Positions 23,469-34,937 of a stretch of DNA of 64,000 nucleotides are shown here, piece after piece. The position numbers and the translations under genes were made by a program. The first letter of the stretch is position 1, and each line of letters starts with the position of its first letter. The notes below the pieces were generated by a model that was not told the DNA's origin, ran no database searches, and was given only the letters and a program-made list of their open reading frames with translations. This DNA is from Nymphaea colorata (taxonomy: Eukaryota; Streptophyta; Magnoliopsida; Nymphaeales; Nymphaeaceae), in assembly GCF_008831285.2 (NCBI RefSeq), contig NC_045140.1:16862370-16926369 (forward strand), written 5' to 3'.

Positions 23469-25790
23469 CTACTTTGCATCTTTAAGTTTGGCTAAAGTAG
23501 CAAGCATGTCCTTTATGGTTTCTTCTTTCATCAGTGCTTTCCCCTGACAAAGCAATGAAACAATGGTTGGACAGAGTAGCACTGGTTTCTCAAAAGCGTC
23601 AAACATTCCAGTGCAGGAATGAGCACCTCGATGAAGAAACAAGCAAAGTACTACAAAAGACAGCGATATGTCAAATGTGCATTCAATCATTTTGCTTTAT
23701 GTGTAAGAAAGATCCCCAACATTTCATACCATTCCAGTTCATTTAGAAAGAACTTTTTCAATTCTGTAGTCTAACAAAAAGAAAAACAAGAGACTTGGGG
23801 CAGCATTTTTCCAACAGTGCACAAAAGGGTTTTGGAGATCTTAATCATACAAATTTGACACCACAAAAAGGTCGCTTTAATTTGATGCAAAAGATTAAAT
23901 CTTCTTTTACTCAGTCCTTCCTTGGCTAAGGCTTAGGGCAAGCAAGCTTGCAGCAACAAAATTCTCACCAGTGATTTTGTATATAGTTCAAACACACCTC
24001 CCACAAAAACAAAATAAAAGTAATAAGCCAAGGGAAGAAAATTGTTGGGATAAGGGGGAATAAGAAGTCAATACGTCAAAGTTCAGCTTTTGCATATCAG
24101 CCCCTTAAACTGGAATGCACTGAAGCAACACGCAAATGCACATGCAGTATGCCAACTAGATGCAGGTTGCAGAACATACCTTCACAGATGGTACAAGAGA
24201 ATAAACCTCATCCACTGTTTCGGGACATGTGTTTCCAATCAAACATATCTGCAGCAATATAGCATGCTTCTTCTAATAAACCATAAAAAATGAAAATTAA
24301 GTACAAAAAGAAAAAAAAATGATCCTAACCTCCACATCAGAGAGCTTGTAACTGCTGAGCACTCTGACAACAAAGTTAAGGATCTAGCTATTAGTTCTAG
24401 TTGCTCTGTGTAACACTAGCTAACATAGATCAAAGTTTAGAACTTAGCAACATCTGAAGGATACTCTCGAACTTGCTTCACAGAATCTGGCTTCGAGTAG
24501 TGGGTGGAACTCTTCGCATACACCAAGCCTTGATCAAATGATCTGCAGAAAGAAAGATCCTAAGATGTGTGAATGGTCACTGGTGGGTCGCTGTGTACAT
24601 AGCGATCCTGCTAACACAAGAAGAAATAGGGTGAACTAAATTCAGTGGCCCAAGGTACTTACTTTGGTATCTTCACTGTTGGGTCATTGGCCAGTGCTTG
24701 CAGCTGCTCTTGAATATCACCCAGCTTAATAGCAGCTTCACAGTCCATCAGACATTTAGCATTCTTTGGAATTTCTGTGGAGCCACCAGGTCAGAGCACA
24801 CTTTACAAATCCAAGAACATAAAATTGGTTTCCTCATGATGCATTCCTGAACTCCAAATCCAAATTTGATCTACAGATACATATTACTAAAAAGTTGTAA
24901 TTAGCACCCACTTATAAATAAATGTACTATAATCTAACCATGGTGTATGGCAATTACATAGGAGACTATTTATTATAATAACAACTAAAAACAATGGAAA
25001 TATCAAATTTTAGCAAGGATAAGTTCACGGAATCTAAGTTACTCCCAGACAATCTCCAGGCTCAACATTGGCAGAAAGCACCAGTAGTTTGATTCACATA
25101 ATCTGAACTGTTCTTACGGTTCCTCCTTATTTGACATAAAACTTCTCTAAAACTGTTAGTTATTTTCATTATTACTATCAGTTATTTAATTTAAGTGCCA
25201 TTTCTCTGAAAGCTTCAAAGGTCGTCAAAACTATAGAATTATGAGGACTCGAGGTAGCATCCAAGTTGACAATTCAAAATTGGATCTTAATGGAAATTTT
25301 AAGTGTCCACAACATCAACAAAAATGTCATATAAACGGGTTAAAAAAATAACAATAAGAAAATAGGAACTTACCATCTTCTATTCTTCCATCTTCAGGTC
25401 TTGCTGTTTGCTGCTTTGCAGGCGTGCTCTTACCAGCCTCACCTGTTTTATACAGATTTTCACCTTTGCCTGATTTTCCTACATTTGGTTGCACCATCCA
25501 TTACAAATTTACATGTGACACATAACCCAGATTTGGAAATATGTGTAATCTAAACTTTAGAATAAAGCTAGTAGCCTAGTGCAGAACTACAAATCAAATT
25601 GAATATTTCTGGGCAAAATGACCAACCTGAAGAGATTGGAGGATCAGGATATTCTGCTCCATTCCTTCTTTGTGAAGCAGTTACCTTTCCTTTGGAACGA
25701 ACATGAAAAAAACTTATCAATGCTCCAGCCATCCAAATCATAAAAGAGGAAAGGAAGATAAATACCTGGAAATTTTCATTTATATATGTA

Positions 25791-25824
<34 letters not shown>

Positions 25825-27543
25825 GAGAGAGAGAAGGACGACCCTCTGTTGTCCTTTTCTCTAAGAAGGATGAAAAAGGATGACAGGACAGGCCTCGTCC
25901 TTCTTAAAAGGGCAACAAGGCACCCTTGAGGCCGTGTCATTTTGATGCAGGTGGAGTAATAAAAGTGTCTGGATTTTTATTATTGTTATTTTGTTTGGAT
26001 CCAGATCCAGGGATCCGCTTTAGGCTATATAAAGACGTGTCCTTTTCATATTCTCTTTGATTTCCTTAGTTCAATTTAGGTATTGACCGTGGGTTAGAGA
26101 AGCAGTCCTCATCCCCACTGCGTCACCTTTTAAGGAGGACTAGATAAGGAAAATAGCAGTTTTCCTTTAAGGAAAAGGAAAAAGGAAAAACAAAGAGGGA
26201 AAAACAAAAGGAAAGTGGAGGGAAAAATGAGAAAGGCAGTCTTTCTTTTAAGAAGAGGTTGAATGCGAGAGAAAAAAGAATAAGAAAAGGGAAATACAAA
26301 AAGGCGGAAGGAAAAACGAAAAAAGGGAGAGAAAGAAAAACTAAGAGCCAGAGACAAAAAAGGATGCAGTCAGTAACACCTGACTCGCATTGACCAAGTC
26401 AGGTGACATACCGACAATGAATCCGCACCAGCATCATGTCAATGCAGCTGATTTGGCGCGCCAAAAAGTTTCAAATTTTGTGCTTTATATGTCAATGATG
26501 ATGAAGATGTCTGAGATAACTATGATGAAGATGTCTGAGATAACTTTCTCAAATGATCAAGTCAAAATCCAGATTTTGCCATTTCCTTGATAAATACTAT
26601 CCCCCAATAATAGCCTAACAACCTTTGAAAAGTTGCAGGTGAAAATATGTTGGCTTAGATCATGATCAAACTACATTACCAAGACAAGTTACCCAAGTAC
26701 TCCAGAAGCATGTGAAAGGATTCCCTGAGAATAATCATCATTCAAAACTTACTAGTAGTCAATCAAATTGCATAGATATCATATGCAAGATCCACAAAAT
26801 TAGTAGGATCACACTATCAAGAATCGCAAGACCAGATGCCACCTGCATAGGTAAAAAAATCTGCCATATGGATAACTACATTCACATTGTTTATAATTAT
26901 ATCTTGTTGCCAAACAATTAGACATCTACTCACGTCATTATATTTCCTTTTTCTCCTGAAGGTAGAAGATAAATCCTATTATTCTCTAGTTTGATATATT
27001 ACTCCCAATATTTTGAAGTTTTTACTAACTCGGAAAAGAAACAGCTGAATTTCCATTTGCCCAAGCAGGATGTGCCCTGTGCATGTCTGAGCAACCAGTT
27101 TCTCAAGAATATTCTCATTCTATACAATGTTGAATATGCCCAATTAATAAATGTCCAGACGATCGTCAAATTCTTACTCATAAGCAGATAAAACACATTC
27201 AAATCATGCCGATCATAAAATACATAACCAACTCCTTCCTACATTTGCACTGAAACAGCACAATCAACCACTTTATCAACATTAGTTCAAAAATGAATCT
27301 TGAAAACTAATACAAAATTGATTGCGTTACAAGAAAAACTTCTGGCATTCACGAGAACCACAATTCATTTCCTACCATTTAAGAAAACAACGATCAAACC
27401 AACCATGCAATTACACGGAAGAAACAAATAAAAGAGAAAGAGGGAGAGTCACCAGAGTCCATGTGTCTCTTGGGCACTGCTTTTCCGGTTGAGGAAGGAT
27501 CCGTCCGGTACTTGGGTAGTGCTTTTCCTGCCTTCTCCGCCAT
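23469..27543 (-). CDS. NRPD4: DNA-directed RNA polymerases IV and V subunit 4 (RPB4-like)
   Basis: NRPD4/NRPE4 is the RPB4-type stalk subunit shared by Pol IV and Pol V, which make the small-RNA precursors and scaffold transcripts of RNA-directed DNA methylation in the nucleus. Eight exons: 27453-27543, 25627-25689, 25374-25478, 24663-24774, 24465-24542, 24330-24363, 24180-24248 and 23469-23543. All are GT-AG with agreeing phases, giving 208 residues, close to the roughly 205 of the Arabidopsis protein. The N-terminus is a Lys/Gly-rich basic tail (MAEKAGKALPKYRTD), which separates Pol IV/V subunit 4 from Pol II RPB4. The RPB4 core follows: IPKNAKCLMDCEA, LANDPTVKIPKSFDQGLVYA, HYSKPDSVKQVREVLSSYKL, then the HRDC-like end ICLIGNTCPETVDEVYSLVP and KALMKEETIKDMLATLAKL. 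The 1.76-kb first intron carries a microsatellite and a purine-rich low-complexity tract. No break is seen. Confidence 0.92.
25794..25835. repeat. Compound microsatellite (GT)n(AT)n(AG)n
   Basis: An alternating GT run passes into AT and then AG repeats inside the first intron of the NRPD4-like gene. Confidence 0.9.
26150..26360. repeat. Purine-rich low-complexity tract in NRPD4 intron 1
   Basis: About 200 bases of AAGGAAAAGG-like sequence are almost free of C and T on the plus strand. The ORF on the opposite strand is a by-product of this composition. Confidence 0.8.
26492..26545. repeat. 24-bp tandem duplication
   Basis: ATGATGAAGATGTCTGAGAT followed by AACT occurs twice in direct succession within NRPD4 intron 1. 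Confidence 0.8.
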
Positions 27544-28231
27544 TGTTGAAAGGCTACTGAAGACTCAGGACACTCAACAATTCCAGAATCAAAATTCCAC
27601 CTCAAACTGGAATTGGAATTAAAATTCCAGTTCCAGTTTCTTTATGTTTGATAGCCTAAAATTTTGATTCCAGAATTGAAAAAGACCTGTTTGATGAAAA
27701 GGGAATTAGTTACCCAGAATTATGCAGCCAGTGGATTCATTTGAAACTCTGCAGACTTCTTGCATAAACCCATAACTCCACTGAGCAATTCAAAGATCCA
27801 ATAGGAAAAAAAAAAAAACAGGGATGATAATTCAAACAATTGTCTCACTCTCACACGCACACAAAAAGAGAGTCATTAATGATTAACTGCTACAGCTATT
27901 TGAAGATATCAAATGTCTAGTACATGCATCAGATCTGTTCTCCAATGCAGGCAATATATCTAGAGGTCATTATCGAAAAGTAGAATGGGTGAAATTCGTT
28001 ACTGGAGACTCACTATACAGAAGTAAAGGATTGCAAAATTGCCATTACGACCATTCGGTGTTGCTGTGTGATAAATTTCAGGTAGGAAATACTACAACGC
28101 AAGGACCTTTAACAAAAATGCATTTTAAACACATTGAACTCCAATAGATGCACAATATTCTGTCATGGAGGCACCATGAGCTACTAAGGTATCAACAATA
28201 AACATACACCAGCAAGCAGCAAACTGATGCA

Positions 28232-28605
28232 TTACACTGTTCCAATTGTTAGAACTGAGAAAGAAAAAGAGACGGGGATTAAGAAAACAGCAGACTACAT
28301 GGATTTGAAAGCCATTAACACTTAACAGTGAACTCCAAGGACTATATTGTTGACTGAGACTTGAGTACTTTTACTGTCTTACACATAAGTACCAAACACA
28401 AGATTTACATGATGCTGAGAATACATTGTTCCAAATTTCCAATTGTTACAAAGAAAAAGAGAGAAAGATTAGGAAACCGCAGATTTACATGGCTTTGAAA
28501 GCCAGTAACAGAAAACTCCAAGGACTGCATTGTTGATTACCTTACCCTTACACATAAAGTACCAAAGACAAGATTTGCATGACCCTGAGAATGTATTTAG
28601 CAGTT
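28232..28605. repeat. Diverged tandem duplication, period about 190 bp
   Basis: Two direct copies share AAGAAAAAGAGA, GAAAGCCA, GAACTCCAAGGACT-like, and ACACATAAGTACCAAA segments in the same order. They have short indels and roughly 15-20 percent visible mismatch. They lie about 0.7-1.1 kb upstream of the NRPD4-like start. Confidence 0.75.
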
Positions 28606-30639
28606 TTTCAACTGATTGCTCATGGCCGAAAAATTATTGTCGATCATATGGAAACCACTCAGACAAATGCGACATGCATACTGTTCTCTGTAACCAGTAC
28701 CCAGACATGGATGATCAAGTGCTATCTTGTCATTTGTTTTCTTACTGATACTACTGATACTTCTCACATGCTTATTGAGAAGAAACACAACAGATTTATC
28801 AAAGGCATCATTTATACAGTATACACAACAGAGGCAGAATGATCAACACCGTATATATAATTCAGCATATTTTAGAGACGTTGTTCTGTTTTGTGCATCG
28901 ATCTACAAGAAGAAGGTTATGAAAACAACACAGTATATATAAATGCAGCTAAAGCAGAACGACCAACACAGCATATACGACGCAATAGAAACAGTCTACA
29001 GATGAAGCACGACTACAAAAAAAAAAAAAAGTGTATATACAATTCCCCCGTTCGCGTCCGGCATGGTAGCCCTGGAAGGGTCCAAACTTTTTTGCAAGGT
29101 GGGGCAGCCATAGCCGACGCAGCGCCTCCAGCATCGGTGGAAAAGAGAGAGAACGAGAGAGATTGTGGGGGAAAAAAAAAAGAAGAATAGAAAGACAAAG
29201 AAAGGGGCTCCAGTCAGGAGGGCCTCCCTGGGTCGGCCATGGCCGACGTAGCGCGCGAGCGCGCGCGAGAGAGAGAGAGTGGTATACCTCTCTGCGAATG
29301 GGTGACGGCGAGGGAAGCTGCGGGTGGAAGCTGTAGGGGGAAGACGCGACTTGTCAGTGAAAAAGGTGAAGACCCTTCACGGGGAGGACTGGACGAAGAA
29401 GAAGCCGCGAAAGGATGACGGCGATGCAAAAGGCAGAAAAATGGAAGCTGCAAGAGAAGGCAATCCGCGGGAGAACAATGGAAGATGCGGAAGAAGGCAC
29501 TTCGCGGGAGAAAAAGAGGAAGACCCTTCGTGGTACGGAATTTTGATTTAAGGACCGATCCCGGAGTTTTGATTCCCCGTCTGTTTGATCAATTTCCATT
29601 TACTCAAATACTGGAATTTCTATAGTTCTTTCCAAACACCTTCTAGAGTCGGTCACTCGTACCTCTGTTGTCCTCGTGACTTACTTGTGCAAGTAGATTT
29701 ATCCCACTGCTAATTTTTTAGGGCGAATTTGGTAATAAAAATACTATACTTTTTGCATAACAGTGTTTTATAAATGTGCCTTCATTAAATATACTTTAAA
29801 AAAAACACATTATTCTTGTTACCAAATATTCCTCTACAATCTGTCATATCTGTTCATTATATTTTCAACGTTATTATATATTATGAAAGTGATACTCCTT
29901 TTTACGTATCACATATAGTATCATGGGATTGTTTGGCATTCATAACGGATTGTTATTGTACAATGAATCTATTCCAAAATTTGATGCAGATTTATAAAAC
30001 ATTATGTTACAAAGTTTAGTGAATGTGCCTCAACTTTTGAGAATAGTAACAATTTGTTGTTACTAGTGCTAAAGGCTTTTCAAAACTTTACATACAGTGT
30101 TTATTTTTATAGAAACGATAGTTATTCGGTTTTCTTAAGCTAAACGGATGATAGACTTATAGGGGTCCGTCCCAGAATATGATATTAGTAAACTGAACCA
30201 TAGTCGATTTCCATAAGAACTGACGGCTGTGTTGGCGCCGAAGTGTGGCACCGATGCCACCCGTAAAGCTCAGGGAATGCCCCTGGCAAAATTCAACGTA
30301 TAATCAGGGATTCATATATATCGAAATTTCAACATCCACCAGATTCATTGAAAGGGAAGAGCGGTTCTAGATCATAGTTGCATCCTCGTTTAGCGATAAT
30401 TAAATTTTCTTTTAAAATCAGGGATCGCTCCGTCCAAATCATTGACATACCTATGTCTGATTTAAGAATCACGAGTTAGAAAATATCACGTTTTCTTATA
30501 AAATCACAATCATATGCCCATTGGGAGTTGTTTGGCAACTAGAACATGACTTATATACCATCCCATGGAGCAATATCCGGGAGTAACAGAAATTCTGAAT
30601 TTTAAGCGTGAAAGGAGCTATACATATCCACGAGAAACC

Positions 30640-30928
30640 AAAATCAGGCTTAATGCCATTGATTGAACAGGTTGAATATTTTCTAACAGTAATAAATCAC
30701 ATGGCTTTCAATAACGATTTAAGTTTTACAGTTTACTAGGCCAAAAGGAATCCACAAAATAAACCATAGATGTATATCCCAGTACGAAATCAGCCTCAAT
30801 GCGATCGACAAGAGGTTGAAGAATTTTTAAAACAAAAGAAAAATCACATGGCCTTCAATAAGGATTTAAATCTTACAGTTGGTCAGGTCAAAAGGAATAT
30901 ACAAAGAAATTGTAGATGTATACGCCAG
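30640..30928. repeat. Diverged tandem duplication, period about 145 bp
   Basis: Both copies contain AAATCACATGGC, TTCAATAA.GATTTAA, and CAAAAGGAAT in order. The second copy ends just before the stop codon of the FKBP gene at 30937-30939. Confidence 0.7.
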
Positions 30929-30936
30929 GCCAAAGT

Positions 30937-33900
30937 TTACAGAATTTTCAAGAGTTGAACTTCGAACACGAGCGGCTCATTCGAATGTGAAAGAATTCTC
31001 CTTCGATGCCCAAACTGCTCAAGGCGAGAAGATTGACCAGAAGTTACCAGAGCGTGTGAATTATATAATCCAGAAAAGCAACAAAGAAAACTGGAGACAA
31101 ATTCTAAGAAATGAATAATTTAGAAAAACAAATAAATAAAAACGGAGAACATATCAGCCGAAGACCATAATATGTCTACTGCTTACCCAATCATATATTA
31201 TTCAGAACAGTCCATTTTTAAAATAAGGAAAACTAAATCCTATCAGGAAGAAGAAAAACAATTCAACCGGCATGATCAGTCAGTCCGACTCTGACTAGTA
31301 TCTATTCTTTTTAAATGCCAAGTTGTCAAGATCAAAAGTCAGACAGGGTCGTTCAAGACTCTAAAACTACAACTAGTCAACTATCAGAATAATGTAATAC
31401 ACAGATCAAACCAGTAATACCAAAAAGCAGAATAAGCCGACGGCCTCTCGAGGTAAACAAGGCATACTAACTCCATCAAACTGGTATGTGTAAATATGTC
31501 TAGTTTACATGTGCCTGTGCACACATGACTTAGCACATGTGCATGAGAGAAGGAGGGAGGGAGTGCCGACTACCATGCGTTATTGGGTGTTACAGGAACA
31601 ACACTATGCAAAGCTTAAGTTGGGAAACAATGTGGCAGGGCTGGCGCATGATTCAGGCTCTTCACCTTAGTGCCTTTCACTAACAGCAGTAAAAATTCCA
31701 AAGCTTTCTATAGAGAATATCAAGGTTAATTTTAAAAATTCAAGCTTTCAAGGTCTTTCCTTTTGCCAGTGAAGTTCTAGACAAGTTACCCCATTGCGCT
31801 TTCAAAGTAACTATACCAAAAAGAGAGGCAAAAGGAAAAAGAATCACCTCATCCGGTATTGGTTGCAAGTTTTCATTTGTATATCCAACATTAGGTGGTA
31901 TCACTGCTCTCCTCTTCCCTGCACCGATAAATGCCACGAAGGTTCCATAACTTAGTATCTCATACCGCAAAAGAAGACAAAAGATGATGCAGCTTAAATT
32001 ATTATGCAAGCCCCAGGAAATAGGAAATAAACGCTCGTGAACTACTGAACTGCATATCCTGTAAACAGAGTGTAGCATGCCCACTGCCCTGGACTTGTTT
32101 TCATAAGTGATTGTCACATTTTGATGACTGATCTATCCAGATATGGAGTTGCAAAACATGACTAGCCAACACCAACAAACAAGAAACATGTGAATTGAAA
32201 ATAAAGAAGGCACGAGGCTAGAAGATTAAAGCACATAATTCATTTGAACAAGAAAAACCACAGGGTGAGAAATATAAAGTGTACCTCCAACCTTCATGCC
32301 AACTAGAATCTCCTTCAAGCCCTTAATAATCTGAAACAGAAAAAAAAAAAAAAAAGCAAGGGAACCTCCACAATTACTCGAAATTGATTAAAGAGCTAAA
32401 AACGATACATGGAAAATTCTTTTACTCATGTAACGGTGAGTAAAAAAAATTGCAGAAACACACGGACAACTTGCAGTTCTACACTTATGAGACAGAAATT
32501 GGAATCTAATTTCCCATAAACCGTATGTTTTTTTTTTTTCTTTTAATTATTTGGCTACTTTAAATTACAAAGAGAAAATTAACTTTAGCACTATAAAAAG
32601 AAGTTGAAACCAGAAAGTACTAACCTACCTTATCATCTAAAGGAAGTATTATCGGATTGCTTTCACCAGTAAATTGATCTACGGTGCTGCATTAGTTATA
32701 AAATGCAAAAGAGTCCGTCACAGTTATACGAGAGAGCCTCAAAGAATACCCTTTGAAATGGTGAATAATATAATAAAATAACAGCTGATTGAGTTGACCA
32801 CCTATGTACAAAATATCCATTTGAACGCCGGCAAACATAATTAACCTTGACCAAATCCCCTTCATGAGCTTCAGGTCCCATTCCTTCGATCATGTCTTAC
32901 ATGATAAATAATAATACAATCAGAATGCCAACTATTATAGGAAGACACATAACTTTAAGAGTATAATGAAAGGTGCGCAAATAACATGCAGAACATTAGC
33001 ATCTTTGCAGATTAACTTCCTAAGAAATCATCTGCCTAATCGATTGTAGCCCGACCAGTCAAAATGATCCAGCAGCAAAACAGAAATCCTCAACGACAAC
33101 TGTAATAAAAGTGCTACCATAATGAAGAAGTATGTATCAGTCTTCACAGGCCATAGATAACGAGGAAACATGATTATGTAAATGCTGATCTTACCTAGAA
33201 ATTTAACTCCGCTGGTCATTTTTCTTGGCCTGGAGACTTCAAAAAACAAAGTTGATAGATAAAAGAGGAGATTATGATAGCTAGCGGTAGAACAAATAAA
33301 AAAAGAAACTGATAGCACCTGCTCGTATTAGTGAGTTCAAATCTTGAAATTCAATTATAGCAGGGAAAACATTCACAGAATTGAAAAGCTAATGGCTAAC
33401 CGGATTGTCTCAGTATCTGCCATCTCTGCCAACGGCTCAGCAATGGTGGAGCACTTATATAATAGTGCAGAACTTAATCCAACTGATCCCAGAAGAAAAA
33501 TCCTCTTCGGCACTCTACAGCTAATTTTCATAGGAATTTGACTACTCAACTCCTTAGCAAGAGTATTTCCAACCCTAGCATCCTCCGAAGCCCCAAGTCT
33601 GAGCAAAAGAACAGCACGACTGGTATGATTTGCATACTAGAATTACAAAGAGTTTATTTCGATAAGCAAATTATTTTGAAAGACAAAGATCCTTGCCAAA
33701 TGTTCACATTATTAGTGAATTAACCAAAAAAGAAAAAGGAATAGCAATGAAATTGTTGCGCTATGTAGCCAAAAAGCACAGTGAAACCCAAAATTAGGGT
33801 TTGGGTTTAACTTTTTTTCCCGCCAAAAGTTCACAGACCGATTCACGATTGTGATTGAATCTCCGACCTTATTGCCTCCTGTCTTTGTTCATGTATTGCA

Positions 33901-34462
33901 AACTGCTCTCTGTTCATTTTTTGCAATTTTCGTGTATGGGATGAATTCTGAAACAAGCAATACCTACGCGAAACAACTACCCATCCACAAAGAAGCATTT
34001 TCCTCCAAATGAGCCTGGATTGTGACAGTCCGCTCTCAGTGGTCAGAATTTGCAGAAGCAAAAATGCAGAAAGATAATATTATCTAGGAAAAAGGATTTG
34101 CAAGAATTTGCTCTGCCATTCCTTTAACTGAATAATTGGTTTTTTTTCTTTTCTTTTGAACAAAATTAAGATTCCCAAATTAAGAACATATACCCACAAC
34201 CCTTAACTTCAGGTTATTCACGCTCTTGCAACCGCCAAAAGGGAGATCATATAAGAAACTGGGTAAGAAGCATACAACTTCCACGAGACAGACAAATTCC
34301 TTTTCTGCAAGGAATCGTCTTCGATAGAAAATTTTTGGGGAAAACCAGAACGGAAAAAAACCGAACCAGAAAGAATAAAGCAAAGCGCAAGCCTGACCTT
34401 GGAAGGAATGAAAGGCCGCTGATAGACATCAGTGCTTTCGCTAGCAAACTCTCCATCACCAT
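30937..34462 (-). CDS. FKBP16-1: FKBP-type peptidyl-prolyl isomerase, FKBP16-1-like, thylakoid lumen
   Basis: FKBPs catalyse cis-trans isomerisation of prolyl bonds; the FKBP16 group is found in the thylakoid lumen. Eight exons: 34398-34462, 33401-33598, 33195-33229, 32802-32895, 32629-32686, 32285-32330, 31848-31918 and 30937-31014. All phases agree, giving 214 residues. The N-terminus looks like a bipartite plastid/lumen signal: a Ser-containing, weakly basic start, then a basic residue pair and a hydrophobic run (PKRIFLLGSVGLSSALL) ending before AEPLAEMADTE. The FKBP fold follows: MTSGVKFLDMIEGMGPEAHE, GDLVKVNYVCRRSNGYFVHS, TVDQFTGESNPIILPLDDK, IIKGLKEILVGMKVGGKRRA, VIPPNVGYTNENLQPIPDE, and FGHRRRILSHSNEPLVFEVQ. 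The last exon lies 0.8 kb from the seventh; without it, reading through the intron gives a false C-terminus. The FKBP16-1 assignment is by resemblance and could be a sister FKBP16. Confidence 0.88.
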
Positions 34463-34937
34463 ACCAGAGAGATAAAGATATGAGTGAGAGAGGGAGGGAG
34501 GAAGAGAGCAGATAAGGCGGAAGCGAACGCGCCAATATTTGGGTATCCGTTCTCCACGTAGAGCGGCAAGACGAGGCACAAAAATATCGGCAGAATTTCT
34601 GAAAATATCTCGAATTTTTCGCTAGCTTTATATTATCGGAGTTTCTGAATCTTGCGAAACGTTTTGCATTTCCTCGGTGTTTCCTGCAGGGTGGGAGGTT
34701 CGAAAAACTTGAACAATTTTCATTTTAACACTATGTAAAGTCCAGTGTTCCTCTTACCAGTCTCTCCAGTCTCCATCTGTAAATTACATGCCTAAATTTG
34801 TAATGGCGAGAGAAATACAACGACATACCAGGAAAATACAAAACTTCGGGAGACTTTGTTACAACGGCGATCTGGTTCTCCTCGAAATGCTCTTTGAAAA
34901 ACTCTCAGAAGATGAAACTAAGATCCACCACAGACAG
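34463..34937. other. Spacer between the NLR pseudogene and the FKBP gene
   Basis: This short stretch holds the probable leader and promoter of the FKBP gene and the 3' flank of the NLR pseudogene. Nothing else is seen. Confidence 0.4.

Larger units (their letters stand above)
27544..30936. other. Spacer between the FKBP and NRPD4-like genes
   Basis: The 27544-27720 part is the probable NRPD4 leader and promoter. The spacer holds a 190-bp tandem duplication (28232-28605), a locally GC-rich block with CG runs (29040-29520), and a 145-bp tandem duplication (30640-30928). I see no convincing coding exon; the ORFs in the GC-rich block are low-complexity and share no motif with known families. Confidence 0.4.

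Noticed and set aside
26130-26357. Phe/Ser-rich minus-strand ORF
   Set aside because: It is a by-product of a purine-rich tract inside an NRPD4 intron.
29013-29551. ORFs on both strands in the GC-rich block
   Set aside because: Low-complexity Ser/Pro or Lys/Glu composition from GA and CG runs; there is no family resemblance.
31740-32117. 125-residue minus-strand ORF as a separate gene or FKBP C-terminus
   Set aside because: Its middle is FKBP exon 7 (31848-31918); the rest is intron read-through. The conserved end of the family is at 30937-31014.
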